Source: Notamacropus eugenii (Eukaryota; Chordata; Mammalia; Diprotodontia; Macropodidae). From it: a stretch of 64,000 nucleotides of DNA. This document shows positions 1-12,075 of this stretch, piece by piece. Numbering within the stretch: the stretch's first letter is position 1; each line of letters begins with the position of its first letter. The position numbers and the translations under genes were made by a program. The notes beneath the pieces are model-generated. The model was not told the DNA's origin. It made no database searches and saw only the letters and a program-made list of their open reading frames with translations. The DNA lies in contig NC_092875.1 in NCBI RefSeq assembly GCF_028372415.1, forward strand, positions 31,886,817 through 31,950,816. Reading direction: 5' to 3'.

Positions 1-702
1 AGCCAGATATTTTGCTTCCTGTTCCAACTCCTTGCATTTCAGTGCTTCTGCCTCACGCTCTTGAAGTGTGACCCGATCCTTCTTTCGAATAAAGACTGGC
101 TTGAGGCGGGGTTCCATTTCATCCTCACTGTTGTCTGTATATTCTTCATACTCAGACTCTGATTCTGATTCCTCACCAGAATGCCCTTCATCCTCCACTT
201 CCATGACTTCCATTTCCTCATTTTTCCTCTCCTGTGCTCGCTGACTCATCACGCCACGCCGCCACTCAATTTCCTCCTCATCAATTTCTTCCTTCTCTTC
301 CTCACTATTGTCCTCTCGCTCCGTTCGCCTCGCATCTCCTTCTACTTCAGAATCGCTTTCTCCCACTACTTCAGGCTCTACTATTTTTCTGTGCCGGGTC
401 AACCTTTCTTCAACATTTTCATTGATGCGGTTCTGCAAACGCCGAAGCCGGGGATCACCAGGTGAATCTTCTTCCTGTTCCTCAGGTTCTGCTTCTTGTT
501 GGTTAGCTTTCTTGATGAACTGAAATTCTTCATACTCCTCATCTGAGGACTCCATAGGAGCATAGTCTGGCCTCTTCCCAGATACATAACGTTTCACCTT
601 CACTTTCTCCATTGAAATTTCCCCTTTCTCATTGCGAACGGGGACGGCCCCAGCCGTGGAATAAACTGGGGGCTGCTTCATGAGGGCGCTGGTGATAGAC
701 AT
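1..702 (-). pseudogene. MFAP1: MFAP1 processed retrocopy, reading frame open, cut by window edge
   Basis: MFAP1 is a nuclear protein of the spliceosomal B complex. Read on the minus strand from the ATG at 702-700, all 234 codons to the window edge are open. They begin MSITSALMKQPP, then show YVSGKRPDYAPMESSDEE, an acidic Glu/Ser-rich stretch and KPVFIRKKDRVT, as I remember vertebrate MFAP1. The parental gene has several exons in mammals as far as I know, so this uninterrupted run marks a retrocopy. Some bases upstream (703-about 745) are GC-rich and look like native 5' UTR. Substitutions at usually conserved sites (for example Trp where Arg is usual near codon 157) suggest relaxed constraint, but no stop or frameshift is visible. 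The C-terminal half lies outside the window, so retrogene versus pseudogene is undecided. Confidence 0.87.
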
Positions 703-759
703 GATAGCAATAGCGGCAGCGGCTGCCTTCCCAGAACCTGAGATGAAGAACAAGCCTTG

Positions 760-1207
760 ACCTTTCTGAATGATAAGAGACGTGAAGGAAAGGTTCTTTT
801 ATATTGCTTGTGAGAGAGGTGTGAACTCTACGAAAGGTTGGCACCTTTCAGATGGTTGTAAGGGCTTCTTCTTCCATGAGATCAGTTAGAGTGTTCTTAG
901 GATATTATAACTGATCTCCATCTCTATTTCTCTTTTTATTATCAACAACTGTATTAGATTAATGATTTACTCTACAATCACAAACTAAGCTTTCTCTTCA
1001 GCCTGGACCTAATCTCAAGGCCTTGCAGGCCTCAGGAAGAAGCTCTTTCCTGGGGGCCAATTAAAGGGTGTCGTGGAATACAGTGGCCTAAAAATGCAAG
1101 TGGGTCAGTTGACCTCCTGGTCCTAAACACAGTGAAAAGAAATTAGTCCTCTTCTCCCCTGTTTCCCCCAACCCCTACCCTCTTCCACGATTCAACAGCA
1201 GTAAAAA
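760..1207 (-). repeat. Repeat A, copy 1 (LTR-like or ancient interspersed repeat)
   Basis: About 450 bases align end to end with 60088-60553 in the same orientation. Shared landmarks on the plus strand are CTTTCTCTTCAGCCTGG, GGACCTCCTGGTCCTAAA and a final TTCAACAG..AATAAAA-like stretch. I estimate 70-75 percent identity by eye. The MFAP1 5' UTR abuts it at about 745-760, so the retrocopy either landed inside this repeat or travelled with it. Strand is assigned to match the retrocopy. I could not name the family. Confidence 0.7.
796..804 (-). promoter_or_regulatory. TATA-like box upstream of the MFAP1 copy
   Basis: The minus strand reads ATATAAAAG here, about 94 bases before the MFAP1 start codon and inside repeat A. 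Spacing would put a transcription start near 770. The second copy of repeat A has ATATGATTG at the matching place, so this box is not fixed in the family. Function is inference only. Confidence 0.25.
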
Positions 1208-2828
1208 TCCATAATTGAAAGCCCATAAATGAAATTATTGCTTACCTAGCATTTCCTAAACCTACAAGAGAATTGAGCCAGTTTATTTGAACTTTCTTTT
1301 TAATGTTGGGGTTATTTAAATTTCTGTGGAAGGTCTTCCTCTTCTCATGGGAAGCAAATTTTCTTTTTACTGCTGTCATGGACTTGAATTCAGCTAACCA
1401 GAGAACAGAGTTGATTTTTCTGTTTTGGAAGGGAGGGCTTCTGGGGTGGGTGGTTTCCTACCCACCTTCCACTCATCTTCAGTGTTCTCCTCCAGCTGGG
1501 ATTGGCCCTGGGAAGAGGTAGTTGACTAGAGAAAATGCTTCTTGACACTTAGAATGAGGTCAAAAGGTTAGATAAGTGATGAAATCCCTGATAGCATCAC
1601 AATAACCAAGGCTTCTCAGTTAAGTTGGTACCATCTAATATATCTATCCATATATCTATATAGATAGACATATCTATATAGATATATGGATGCATATGTC
1701 AGTCTGTGTCTGTACGTATTAATTGGATCGGGTAGTTTTATTAGGAAATGCTGTCTTTGCTCTAGAAATGTCTCTTTCTTCCTCTTTGTACGTTGATAGG
1801 AATTCATGGGCATGAAAGTGGGTAAGAATGAAAGCTGATGTTCTTAAGTCCTTGGGTCCTCCTGAAAGATCTTGAAACTGTCTTTCTTCTTGTGTTGATG
1901 AGTATCCCTAAACAGTAGCATAGACCAAAGTTTGCAGTAAAGGGCTACGTTCTAAGTCCCTCTTTTCCTCCCCACCCCACAACATGTTGGAGGTGGATTA
2001 ATATATCTAATCAATCTCTGAACCTTTCAAAAAACCCCCACCATTCAAAGGTTGTCAAACTGTAATAGTAATCTGAATTGGAAAATCTTTCCTATTCATT
2101 AATAGGCCTATTAAGTCACATGGAGCCTGTGATGGGAGGATTTTGCTTAATGGATGGAGCAGGAAGAGACAGAACTAGGGCAGAGCTGTGAGAGGCAGTT
2201 AGTCTTGAGAACAGTTGGAACTAGGAAGGATGCAGGCTCCTGGGTAGCATGAGTCACTTTATAATTGTGTATGATTTAGTTTAAGAGCCTGCTTTTGATG
2301 AGTATAATGGACCTGGTTTGGGGGAAGGGTTGGGGATGGTGTTGTCCTCTGCATTGTTATTGTGTATAGATTTTTGTTGTTGTGATGGATTTGGGTCTGA
2401 ATAAATGTTTAGTTTTTGCCTTCCTGCGCAGAGTGTGATATTTCAGAATTCTGAATTGTGCCATGATATTCACTGCTGCCATTGGTGCTGTGAATATTGC
2501 ATTGGCGCTACAAAAATTTATTGATCATAGGGTTCATATTGTCATAATGATGGCTGTGAATTTCTGACTTTACCACAAAGGATGAAAGGGTGTTTCTCTG
2601 TAGGAGCAATCCAAACTTGTCTAGGATTCTTTGGCCTAACTTCTATTTTGTCTCTGTTTTAGAAATAAACTTTCCACCTATAGCAAACAGACTCTTCCCT
2701 GCCAGCATCTAGAAGCTTCGCAGAGGGAGGGTCTCTTGTTGGCACACTATCTTTTTTAGCAAATGTCAGGAATCTTTAACTATTGCTTTCTGTTCTTATT
2801 TGGGTTCTCCTCAAAATAGCCTTCTAAG
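1208..2828. other. No gene recognised; contains a 46-nt inverted repeat
   Basis: No coding signal or recognised repeat was found. The most notable item is the perfect inverted repeat at 1646-1691. An AATAAA occurs near 2400, but no upstream reading frame resembles a known protein. Confidence 0.5.
1646..1691. repeat. Perfect inverted repeat, 21-bp arms, 4-nt loop
   Basis: Bases 1646-1666 are the exact reverse complement of 1671-1691, with the loop GACA between them. The arms are mostly TATC/GATA-type simple sequence. This can form a cruciform or hairpin and probably arose by microsatellite slippage with inversion. Confidence 0.9.
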
Positions 2829-2866
2829 GACACACACGCACATGCGCACCCAGACGCACACACAGG
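2829..2866. repeat. CA-rich imperfect simple repeat
   Basis: The stretch is an interrupted run of CACA, GCAC and CAGA units. Short reading frames across it have biased Thr/His composition and were not treated as genes. Confidence 0.7.
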
Positions 2867-4316
2867 CTTTTTGCATCCCAAGTTCATTTCTATCCTGGCT
2901 CATTTGTTTATCATTTTCAATTCTCTTTTGGCCAGGGCCATCACTGAGAGGGATTACATTTATTACTTCGTTTCCTCCATGCGTTACTGAATCCAATTGC
3001 TTCTGGCAACTCCTCTGTGACTGGGTGTCCTCTTGAAGATCTATAAAGGAAGATGAAGCATATCTTCTAGCCTGTTAAAATGGAGCATAGAAAACCTCTT
3101 TTCAGGATGAAATACACTTCAATAGGTGATGTAGTGTTGGGATCCACTGACTCCCTCGTCAGTTTAGAATAGATGCAGCATGGTATGCTGCTTAATAACG
3201 TATCTTTTACACTTAAATAGCATCAAATATTACCCAGTACCCTTTGCATTTGGAAAAACCATGCAGTTATTTAGAATTCCTTGTACCACATCTTCTGACC
3301 ATCAGGTGAGATGCCTTGTGTTAGTTCTCCATAAAAGTCTTTTAGATAAATGTTTATTTGGTGTACAGACTACATGGCCAGCCCATCTGAATTGTACTCT
3401 TTGCATTATGTTGGGTCACCCTATTAAACTTTTCAAAGGCTTGTGTGTCACTTTCTTGAGTGGCATTAGCAATTCTGATTTTCTCTTGGGCCCCGAGCTA
3501 AGCCTTATACCAGCTGTTTTAGGAATTTGTCCCTAGTTCTGAGGGGGGCAGCTGTCTTCTGGCTGCTGTGAGATTTAATGGCTGGCAGTTTTGGGGGTAC
3601 AATCAAAGTGGGAGGAGGGCTGGGATAACAGGGAGATGGCAGTGACTTTTCTTACTGGGTAGCAGCTGTGAAGTATTACTTCAGTATTGGCATCTCTGAG
3701 ATCAGAATGGATTTCAAGGTTGCTACAGGATGTTCTTCTACACACAGAAAACACCCATTCTTGGCCTGTAACAGGGCTTCATGGCTAGAGTGAGCTGAGA
3801 GCCTTCAAGGTGGGGCAGGCCTCCTAGAGTTACACAAGACAGTCATGACTCTTTCTTTCTGTTCCTTTATTTCTGGCAGGGTAAGAAGTCTATAGCTATG
3901 CGTGGAGCCATTGTGAGTATGTGTGAAGTTGCCTTGGTGGCAATAACCCTTGGCCAATTAAAAGAAGCCCTCAAAGAAATTCAAGAGCTGAAATATGGTT
4001 AGGTCAATGCCTTGTCAAATGGCTGGAGCAACCAGAGTATTTCTGGCTTCCCTTTTGAGCTTGTTATTCCTACTCAATTCTTGCTAGTTCTCCAGTCAAG
4101 GATCCAAGGTCCCTCCTCCTATCCCTCAACATTCTTTTTGGTTTTGTGATCTCATCAGTGGGGGTTCCTACATACAGTCAAGATAGATCCAAGCCCATAT
4201 ATAAACATTCTCCTCTCTGGACTCCTTAAGAGCTTGGTCATCTTACTACCTTAGCAAACTTCAATATTCTTTGTACCTTCTGGTCCATTTGAGGGCCAAC
4301 TGACAATTCTCCATCC
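2867..4316. other. No gene recognised; one weak exon-like segment
   Basis: A 118-codon open frame at 3180-3536 resembles nothing I know. At 3850-3879 a pyrimidine tract ends in CTGGCAG and is followed by 40 open codons to a TAG at 4000-4002. The segment is lysine/glutamate-rich at its end (residues EALKEIQELKYG). It could be a terminal exon or chance. Confidence 0.35.
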
Positions 4317-4317
4317 A

Positions 4318-4440
4318 ATCCAGTCAGCATCTATTAAGTATATATTATGTCCTAGGAACTGTGCTAAGTGCTGGGGATGTAATTAATTAAAAAAAATAAC
4401 AATCGCTGCCCTCAAGGAGCTTAGGTTCTAAAGGGTGAGA
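4318..4440 (+). mobile_element. CORE-SINE/WSINE-type SINE fragment
   Basis: The sequence follows the familiar marsupial SINE order: CATCTATTAAGTA, a GTGCTAAGTGCTGGGGAT block, an A-rich joint, then CTGCCCTCAAGGAGCTTAG. The same order recurs at 18528 and 40745. The fragment is diverged and has no clear tail or target duplication. Confidence 0.8.
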
Positions 4441-5934
4441 TACTACATGAAGGAACCAAGAGAGCAGAAAAGGGAAGAGCTAGAGGGCATCTTGTTCTAG
4501 AGAACTGAAACCAGTAACACATCAAATGAAAAGTGAAATAAGCAGAGAGTCTAGTTCCTGCCTTCTATAAAGGAAGGCATTGGGAGGACTTTAGTACTCC
4601 ATCCTTTAGCCTTCCAATCAGAGAGGAGAGGAGGTTGAGGGAAGTGGTGTCAATCAAGGCTTGAGTTAGCAGTGTAGTGATGAGTTTAGACATGAGCTCA
4701 TCCTTAGAGGTTCATCTTATTCCATGGAATTCAAACCAGGCAGAGCAGCAGATGAAAAATGGCTTAATACCCTGCACTTTGATTTTTGGAATTTATATGC
4801 TAATGTTTTCTGGGAGCATCAGAGTTTCAGAAAAGTTCCTCAAGACTACTTGCTAAAGTGGATTAGATTCACTTATTTGGAAGGGCAGAACCAGATCTCA
4901 GGTTAGAGCAATTAAGGTCATGTGCTGATGCCCAACAAGTGGATCTGTCTTTAAACCTTTGGAGATTAAAGTTTCTCTATTCAAGGAGAAGGAGTAAAGT
5001 TGGCAAGAAAGCTGAGCTCAGGTTAAGTGAACTGGCTCTAAAATCTTCTCCCTGAAACTTGAGCACTTAAAAATAAGTGATACTAGCTGACCTTGGAACT
5101 TAGGATAAGGGAAAGTAGCAAGGAAAGTGCTAGAGTGATTTGTTGGGAAACATCTCCATGTGGGCTCTTAACTCTCAGGAGGTCCAAATGAAAACTAGCA
5201 TTAAGATGTCTGGTGAGTCATGGAGACTCCATTGGCATGACAAAACTCAAGGTTTCTCAGCCTCCCCACAGATGGTCATGTAATATTCTGGACAAACAAC
5301 TAATAAGTCCTCTCTGGGTTTCTTTAATCTCTTCTATTATGATCAGGTTGTCTCTGTAAGAATCACCTCATCCACCTTGGAATACAGGTTCTACTCACTT
5401 GTGTTAGAGACTCTCTTAGGATAAGTTAAGAAGTAGAGCTGAAGGATGCAATGCCTTGGAAGCAGCTCATTCCTTTGGTTCTTTCTGAGTTCAATTTGCA
5501 TCTGTCCTCCATCTCCTCAAGAGTTGATAGAATTATTATGCCTATGAATGCTTCCTCTCCCAGGAGTTGTTAGTAAACCCTATAAATGACTTTTGTCCTT
5601 GAATACTGAGAGGTCCTAATTCTCTAATGGAAAAGTAATTATCTTTAGATGGACACTATCCTCTTCATGTTTTAATTAGAGAATTGTCAGGATTAGTTTT
5701 TGATGCTGGGTCTGGGGCCATCATCATTCAATCCCATGTCTTTGGGGTCATGAACCAGTGAAGCAGAGAGAATACAAGGATCTTTTAGCCCAGAAAAATC
5801 CAAAGGGCCTTGATTATATTCTAAGCAGTGATTTCAACGGAAGTATCCAAAGACCTTTTCTTACTGACTGACTTCATGTTTGTATGAAGGTCACAGGCTT
5901 ATCTTGGCAGAGCATCCCATAGTTGCCTGCAGTT

Positions 5935-6110
5935 GCCTGTTTCCTACACACAAGTCATCAGGTCATATATACTCGATGTTGGTATTCTACTTGGACAAAA
6001 TAACTTCATCTTGGATGAGAAGTTAAACCCATTAACTGTGTACTGGAGAGTTAGTGCTGGAATTGGGTATAGAGTGGGGTGTATGGATGAGGAAAAAGTC
6101 AGTATGGGGT
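5935..6110 (+). repeat. Duplicated segment x, copy 1
   Basis: This aligns at roughly 65 percent by eye with 11878-12075. Shared landmarks are ATCATCAGGT, an ACTGG..TAGAATTGGGTGT-type block and AAAGTCAG.ATGGGG. Orientation is the same in both copies. Confidence 0.5.
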
Positions 6111-6532
6111 AGAGGAAAAAGAAAAGAATGGTTTTTTTCACACTCTCTTCTATAGAACATGTTACAGGTGAGGTCTGTGATCCCACTGGGCTCCTGAGAA
6201 CTCGGTAGATGGGAAGATTGTTGTGGTAAGAGACAGAAAAAAGACAATTAATGGGATTCAAAGGATATGGAGAGCAGTTGCTAAAGATATTGAGGAGGGG
6301 AAAGAATCTGGTACATTAATTTTTAAAAATACAAGGACTGGGATGTTACCAATCATTAGACTGGTAACTTTTCCTAGGGATCAACAGAAACAGTAAGGTA
6401 CCTTACCCAAAGTAACAAGGTATACATCTAGCTACTTCGAAAAAGGAAATTTATAGTTTTATATTGTATCCTCTCCTATGTTGTGCTGTGTACGTAGAAA
6501 TATTCTTTTTTTCTCTTTCTCATTTTGTATTA

Positions 6533-6745
6533 AAGTTCAAAATGAATTTAAAAATTTACCTAAAAGGAATGAAAATAAAATGCCCAAAGAGAAAAAAGAA
6601 AACAAAATAGTGTCTAGTGAATAATGAGTATCTATCACTGTGGGGACTCAGTCTAAATGCTATAGATACCAAGATCCAAGGCACCTAGAGCTGTCTATGG
6701 TAGCCATTAAAAGTAATGGCATGATCTCATTACCTAACTCTGAGA
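6533..6745 (+). repeat. Duplicated segment y, copy 1
   Basis: This matches 8117-8335 closely. Both contain AAAATGAATTTAAAA, CCCAAAGAGAAAAAAG, ACTGTGGGGACTCAG, ATGCTATAGATACCAAGATC and TAGAGCTGTCTATGGTAGCC. Identity looks like about 85 percent, so this pair is much better preserved than x or z. Confidence 0.85.
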
Positions 6746-7526
6746 TGAAGAAAATATGACATAGGACATAAAAAGATGATGCCCTTGATTCCGTCATAAG
6801 ACAGAGAGGGATTAAGCCATGAGGACCTGGATCCTTGGAAATACATTATTTATCTCTGTATTCTAGAGAAGACTGTTGAATTAGTGAAACTGGGTGATGG
6901 GCACCTATGTTCCTGGGGAAATTTTCAATTGGAGCTCTTAATACTTATTCCAAGTTTTTGGTATACTTTGCAGTACGAATAGGTATGTGGATACACACAT
7001 CGTTCTCCCCAGTACACTTGGATAGTATCCTAGATGAACAGTTTGTAGCTTAATCTCACTTCCAGCTTTTGTTCTGATGATATGGAGGTTTCAGAATTTG
7101 TATCTATTGTTGGATGTGTTTGGCTTCTCTTCTAGAACCTGGGGGCCCCAAAGGGATCTAGGAGTCTAATGCTTTTTTTGTCCAAAGCATGGGATGGTAG
7201 ACCTAACCTCCACCCTTGTTCAAAAAACACAGAGCTTTGGGAAAATGGTTCTGTCTCCATTCTTGACATCTTAATTATTGAGTGCCTAGAGTTTCAGCTG
7301 GCATTTGCCAATTGTTTCCTAGAGCTCCACATGAAGTAACAGGAGGTATGTTTAATGCTGATACTTACAGTAGGATAAACCAAACTTTATATAAACGGCA
7401 ATACAAAATGAATAACATAACCCATGGGGAGGAGAGTATATCTGGACTGACTGTGGGAAGTTAGAGCACCATGTTCATGGCTAGCCAAATAACAGAGACA
7501 GAAAATATTTTTCCCTTTCTAGAGAT

Positions 7527-7790
7527 AAAGCTTATTGAAGGCTTTTAGATAATTTGAAAGCTCATTTCTTAAAACTATGTTTCACAATTCAAGTAGGGGG
7601 AAATTTCTGACAAGCATGTCTAAAGTGACTTGGTTTAGCTTCTTTATTCTGAAATTTCTGACAAGGCATCTGAAGAGAAGCTTCTTTCGTTGATAGCAGA
7701 GATATATTGGGCAAGTAGTCATGGAACTTGTATTTATTTCTCTTGGTGAAGAACCAAGAGAAAAATGTGTCAGAGACAAAGAGAAGTAGG
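7527..7790 (+). repeat. Duplicated segment z, copy 1
   Basis: This aligns with 11567-11805 over about 240 bases. Shared blocks are TTGAAGGCTTTTAGATAATT, GCTCATTTCTT, GTCTAAAGTG and AACCAAGAGAAAAATGTGT. Identity is about 75 percent by eye. Confidence 0.75.
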
Positions 7791-8116
7791 CTAGAGGAAA
7801 ACTGTGTATTAGGGATCCTTAGGACACATTCTGGAACAGTATAACTCCAGAACCATATTTGAGAAGTAATCTCACTGGATTCATAGGAATTTATACACAG
7901 TGTTTGTCCTAATTTTGGTTGTCATGAATTGGCAATTACTTTTCTTCTAGTGTAAGAAAGCATGGTCATATTCCCTCAAAGGTGTGGGTTTGTTTCCCTC
8001 TTACTCAAGACAGAAAATTCTGAGGCCAACTTTTCCAAAGTTTCATTTTTCCTGACAGGCTCCATCTGTGTCCAACAGAACATGTTAGGAAAATGTTGAT
8101 TTTCTTTTATCTTTTG

Positions 8117-8335
8117 AATTTAAGTCTAAAATGAATTTAAAATTGCCTTAAAAGGCATGAAAATAAAATACCCAAAGAGAAAAAAGCAAATAGTGAATAG
8201 TGAATAATGAGGATGTATGACTGTGGGGACTCAGCTTCAATGCTATAGATACCAAGATCCAAAGCACTTAGAGCTGTCTATGGTAGCCATGAAAAGTAAT
8301 GGCATGCTCTCATTCCCAAACTTTGAGAAGTGAAG
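8117..8335 (+). repeat. Duplicated segment y, copy 2
   Basis: Partner of 6533-6745, same orientation, offset about 1.58 kb. The small differences are substitutions and short indels. Confidence 0.85.
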
Positions 8336-9964
8336 GGAGGAAGAGATTCTCTGATGGAATAGAATGTTCTCCTTTGCTTTGGCATTTCTCAAAGACAGCT
8401 AAAAGAGTTCTGCAATGTGGGAGATAGGCACTTAAGAATCCAGAGAAAAAGATAGCTGTAAGTTATTAAAAGTGCCTTTTCATCTAGTTTCCCCAAAGTG
8501 ACTATTCATGTGGGCAAATATCTGAAATCCATTCCAACTCTAGAGCTATATCTTAATTTCCTTCAAGTCATATTTGGGAATTTTGAAACATGTCTTTGAC
8601 CTTGGAGTTGGGTCCCCACCTACTCTGATCATCCTTTGAGGGAGAAAAATGAGGGAGAGAATGTTTTTTGGGAACTAGAGGATCTTACTAGTTTGGCTTC
8701 TTAGACTGTATACAATCCAAGCTATATCTTTGGTTTATATGAACATGGAACACTGCCGACATTTCCACACGGTGGATTAGACATCTGATGATATCCTGTG
8801 GTCTCTAGGTTCCTGAAAAAATGAGGTCTTGAATAGGAGCCTAAGGTATCATTATTGATTTCCCATTTCCTTTGGTACAAAAGATTTGTAAAAGGTTTCT
8901 CTTGAACCCAGAATTCTTGGTTTTTAGATATGAGATCTTCTATGACCAGGACAAGACCATGGATTTTCTATATCACACGTAGTTGAACTCATGGAGGGAA
9001 TGGGTTTCTTGGAATATTACTTCCTCATATGTGATGACTCTCACATTTATATAGCTCAATCCTGGTTACCTAGATGTCATCATTTTCAAGGATGATTTGA
9101 ACCTGTTAAGGATCTTTTGCAAGCCTGAGCTGAAAGTCTGTAACATGACTGCCACCTATGCAATGAGCTATTGTCAATTTACAGGTGGTGATATTGAATG
9201 GGTATTGTTTTCTAAATCACTTCTCCTTGAATTAATCTAGGATTGCCTTTTCTGCAGTGCAAAGCTAGTCCTTTCAATAAATTTTGTTTATGGATTAAAC
9301 ATTCTGGTCCAAGTTCCTTGAGATGAGACATTTTCTGCTGTCAGATGGACAGGTAGGGGAAATGAGTCCAATAGAAAAGCTTAGAGTTGATTGGTGCAAT
9401 TTTTTCCCATAGTGATTCATTTAAGATATACAATTATCCCTTCCACATTACAAGGGTTAGAGATGCAGAGCCCCTGTGATCTGCAAAATTCATATAAATT
9501 CTTAGACCCTCCCTTCATAGCAGAGAAGTCTGAATTGTTATGATATTAAGAGATAAAATATGTTGATATTATACTATAGATATATTTTATGTACTTTTGA
9601 GTTTCTAAATTTTTTTTCTGTGTCATCTATTGGCCTTTGCACACTATTTGCAGCTTTCACAAAAACTCCCACCCCTCCAGAATTCCTATTTAATTCCTTA
9701 TGCCAACCCACATATCAAAACCACAGTGGGGAAAGTCATAACATGGAAGGGATTGCTGCATTAAGAAAGCAAGGACATAGGGAAATAGAATCATTTAACA
9801 TGGAAAGAAGCCAATGAAATAAGAAGTTTCTTGAAGGTTACTTTAGGCAAAACTCCTTTAATTACTATGAAAACAAGTGGAAACCCTGTGAAATGGAGCA
9901 TCACTTAAATGTTTCTCATCGGTTCCCATTCTGTGAATCATATAGCTACCATTTCCCCTGCCCT

Positions 9965-10235
9965 CATGAACAATAATAGCTAACATTTATATATAATTTA
10001 CTATATGTTGGCTGTTGGTGCAAAGCACTTTACAATTATCTCATTCGATCCTCCCAGCAGTCCTGAGAGGTAAGTGCTACTGTTACCCATGTTTTACAGA
10101 TGAATAAATTGAAGCAGACTGAAGTTAACTGTCTACACAGCTAGCAAGTGTCTGAGGCCAGATTTGAACTCGATCTTCCTGACTTCAGGCCCAGTGTTCT
10201 CTCCACTGTGCCACCTGGTGAAGTGAGAGCCAACA
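9965..10235 (-). mobile_element. MIR/THER-type CORE-SINE
   Basis: Plus-strand landmarks run AATAGCTAACATTTATAT, CAAAGCACTTTACAATTATC, TTTTACAGATGAATAAA, CACAGCTAGCAAGTGTCTGA and end in TCCACTGTGCCACCTGG. The last part is the tRNA-related head read in antisense. It is a nearly complete but diverged copy. Confidence 0.85.
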
Positions 10236-11566
10236 ATTCAAATATTTTTGACACCTTTAATGCTGGTATTCACTGAGTACTTGTGATTATCAAAAACATT
10301 CAGAGATTCTGGATAATTTAATAATTTTACTAATAAGGCCAGCTCATTTATGAATAAAAGGAGGATCATTTGGTCATCTCTCTTAGATTAAAAACCCTTC
10401 ATGATAGTAGCCTTATACTTTATATGTCCTTCAAAGAGTAGGTGTTCCTGGAGGGTATCATTCAACTTTAGTTAACACAATTTGAAATGGACTATATTAA
10501 AATGAGGGTCTCTGGGGTACATGACTTGGGACACCCAAATTTTGGCCAAAGAGATATCAATTTCTATATCACATCCCTTGACAAAAGAGAGAATTAACAT
10601 TTCCCCAGATCTGTCTGAACAAACACAAGGAGCAAGAATTAACCCATTAGCCCACATTTAGAATTTTTTACTGTCTGATTAGATATTGTCCTGTATAAAT
10701 CTTTGAGATATTTCTCATACTTGTTGGTTTCTGGATGAAGAAGTAGAAAAGGAGTAGAACCTTGGTCCTGATTTAATAATTAGTTATTAAATACAAGAGG
10801 GAAATATTCATCTTTCACAGTGTTCTTGGCCTAGGATATAATCAACCAAGTAGACTTTTGCCCAATATGTGTATATAGAGAGTGCCTTGACTTTCATTTA
10901 AGCCTTGAGTCTGACTGGTGGATGCAGCTGAAACTGTTCTCTTCTTGCCAATAGAGCATATATTTGAATGAGTAAGTTCTGTCTTGGTGGTGTGCCTAAA
11001 GCAGGGTTGAGAGTTTGACTGCTTGAAAGATGATGCAAGTTCAGAGGTCCTTTTGCAGGGCTTCTTAAACTTTTCCCCTTTGTGACCCAGATTTAAAGAA
11101 GTGCTACTATAGGGAATGCCCAACCTTTGTCAGATGGAAATGGAAATTTATGAGATAACATGCCAATGGACTTGAGTATGAATGAGAACATGTATCTTAG
11201 CCATATGGAACTTGAGCTGCCTCTGATGGATTGAACATGAGAGGAGATAATACTTTGGTGTAACCAAACCTTATGGGAGGGGTAGAGTGGGAAAAGGGAA
11301 AGTTATCCTTGTTTTACTCTTCTGGAAGCCTAGGGGATGAAAGCAGAGCATCTGGGACAAATGGGAATGAGATGTATAATGTTATAGTTTGGTGAAGACT
11401 GGTGTGTTAATGAAGATGGATGATGAACATCTGTCCCTTTGGCACTGGAGTTACAGGTGGTGGCACCTCAAAAAATTCTGGGACTCTGTACAAATCAATG
11501 TTTTGTTTGAGTAGAACACGGTATTACCTTCCATTGCCCCAGAACCTCAAGACACTTCCTTGTTGT

Positions 11567-11805
11567 AGAAATTAAGTTTGTTGAAGGCTTTTAGATAATT
11601 GATAGCTCATTTCTTTAAAGTACACTTAACATTTGAAATGTAAAAATTTCTACCATAACAAGTGTGTCTAAAGTGTCTGATCCAGTTTAGCTTCTGTATC
11701 CTGAAATCTGACAAGACATCTTAAATAAAGTTGCTCTCTCCAATGGCAGGGGCATATTGCTCAACAACCAAGAGAAAAATGTGTTTGAGGCCAAGAGAAG
11801 ACACC
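11567..11805 (+). repeat. Duplicated segment z, copy 2
   Basis: Partner of 7527-7790, same orientation. Confidence 0.75.
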
Positions 11806-11877
11806 AGACACTGAAGATGCCAAGAGATGAAGTAGGGTTGTTTGAAGAAGCCACTGGGGTAGTAGTTACTTCTAGTT

Positions 11878-12075
11878 GCCTATTTTCTAGATCAAAGTAG
11901 AAATCATCAGGTTATGTATGTCTGATGTTTCTGATCTACCTAGTCAGATAAAGTAGTCATGGCTCATATGGGAAGAGATCAAACTATCTGGAACTGGGGA
12001 ATTAATCAGGGGACTGGGCATAGAATTGGGTGTGTGAGGTGAAAGTCAGAATATGGGGGAGAAGAGAACAATAAT
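11878..12075 (+). repeat. Duplicated segment x, copy 2
   Basis: Partner of 5935-6110, same orientation, weaker match than y or z. Confidence 0.5.

Larger units (their letters stand above)
4441..9960. other. Unassigned AT-rich DNA holding three duplicated segments
   Basis: No convincing coding region was found. The block contains one member of each of the diverged pairs x (5935-6110), y (6533-6745 and 8117-8335) and z (7527-7790). Their partners lie at 8.1 kb and 11.5-12.1 kb. The rest looks like unique or very old repeat DNA. Confidence 0.5.

Noticed and set aside
1..702. Parental, functional MFAP1 gene
   Set aside because: No introns across a region that spans several exons in mammals, and the upstream side is repeat DNA.
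3180..3536. 118-codon open frame as a gene
   Set aside because: No recognisable domain, no repeat or splice context, and composition like random AT-rich DNA.
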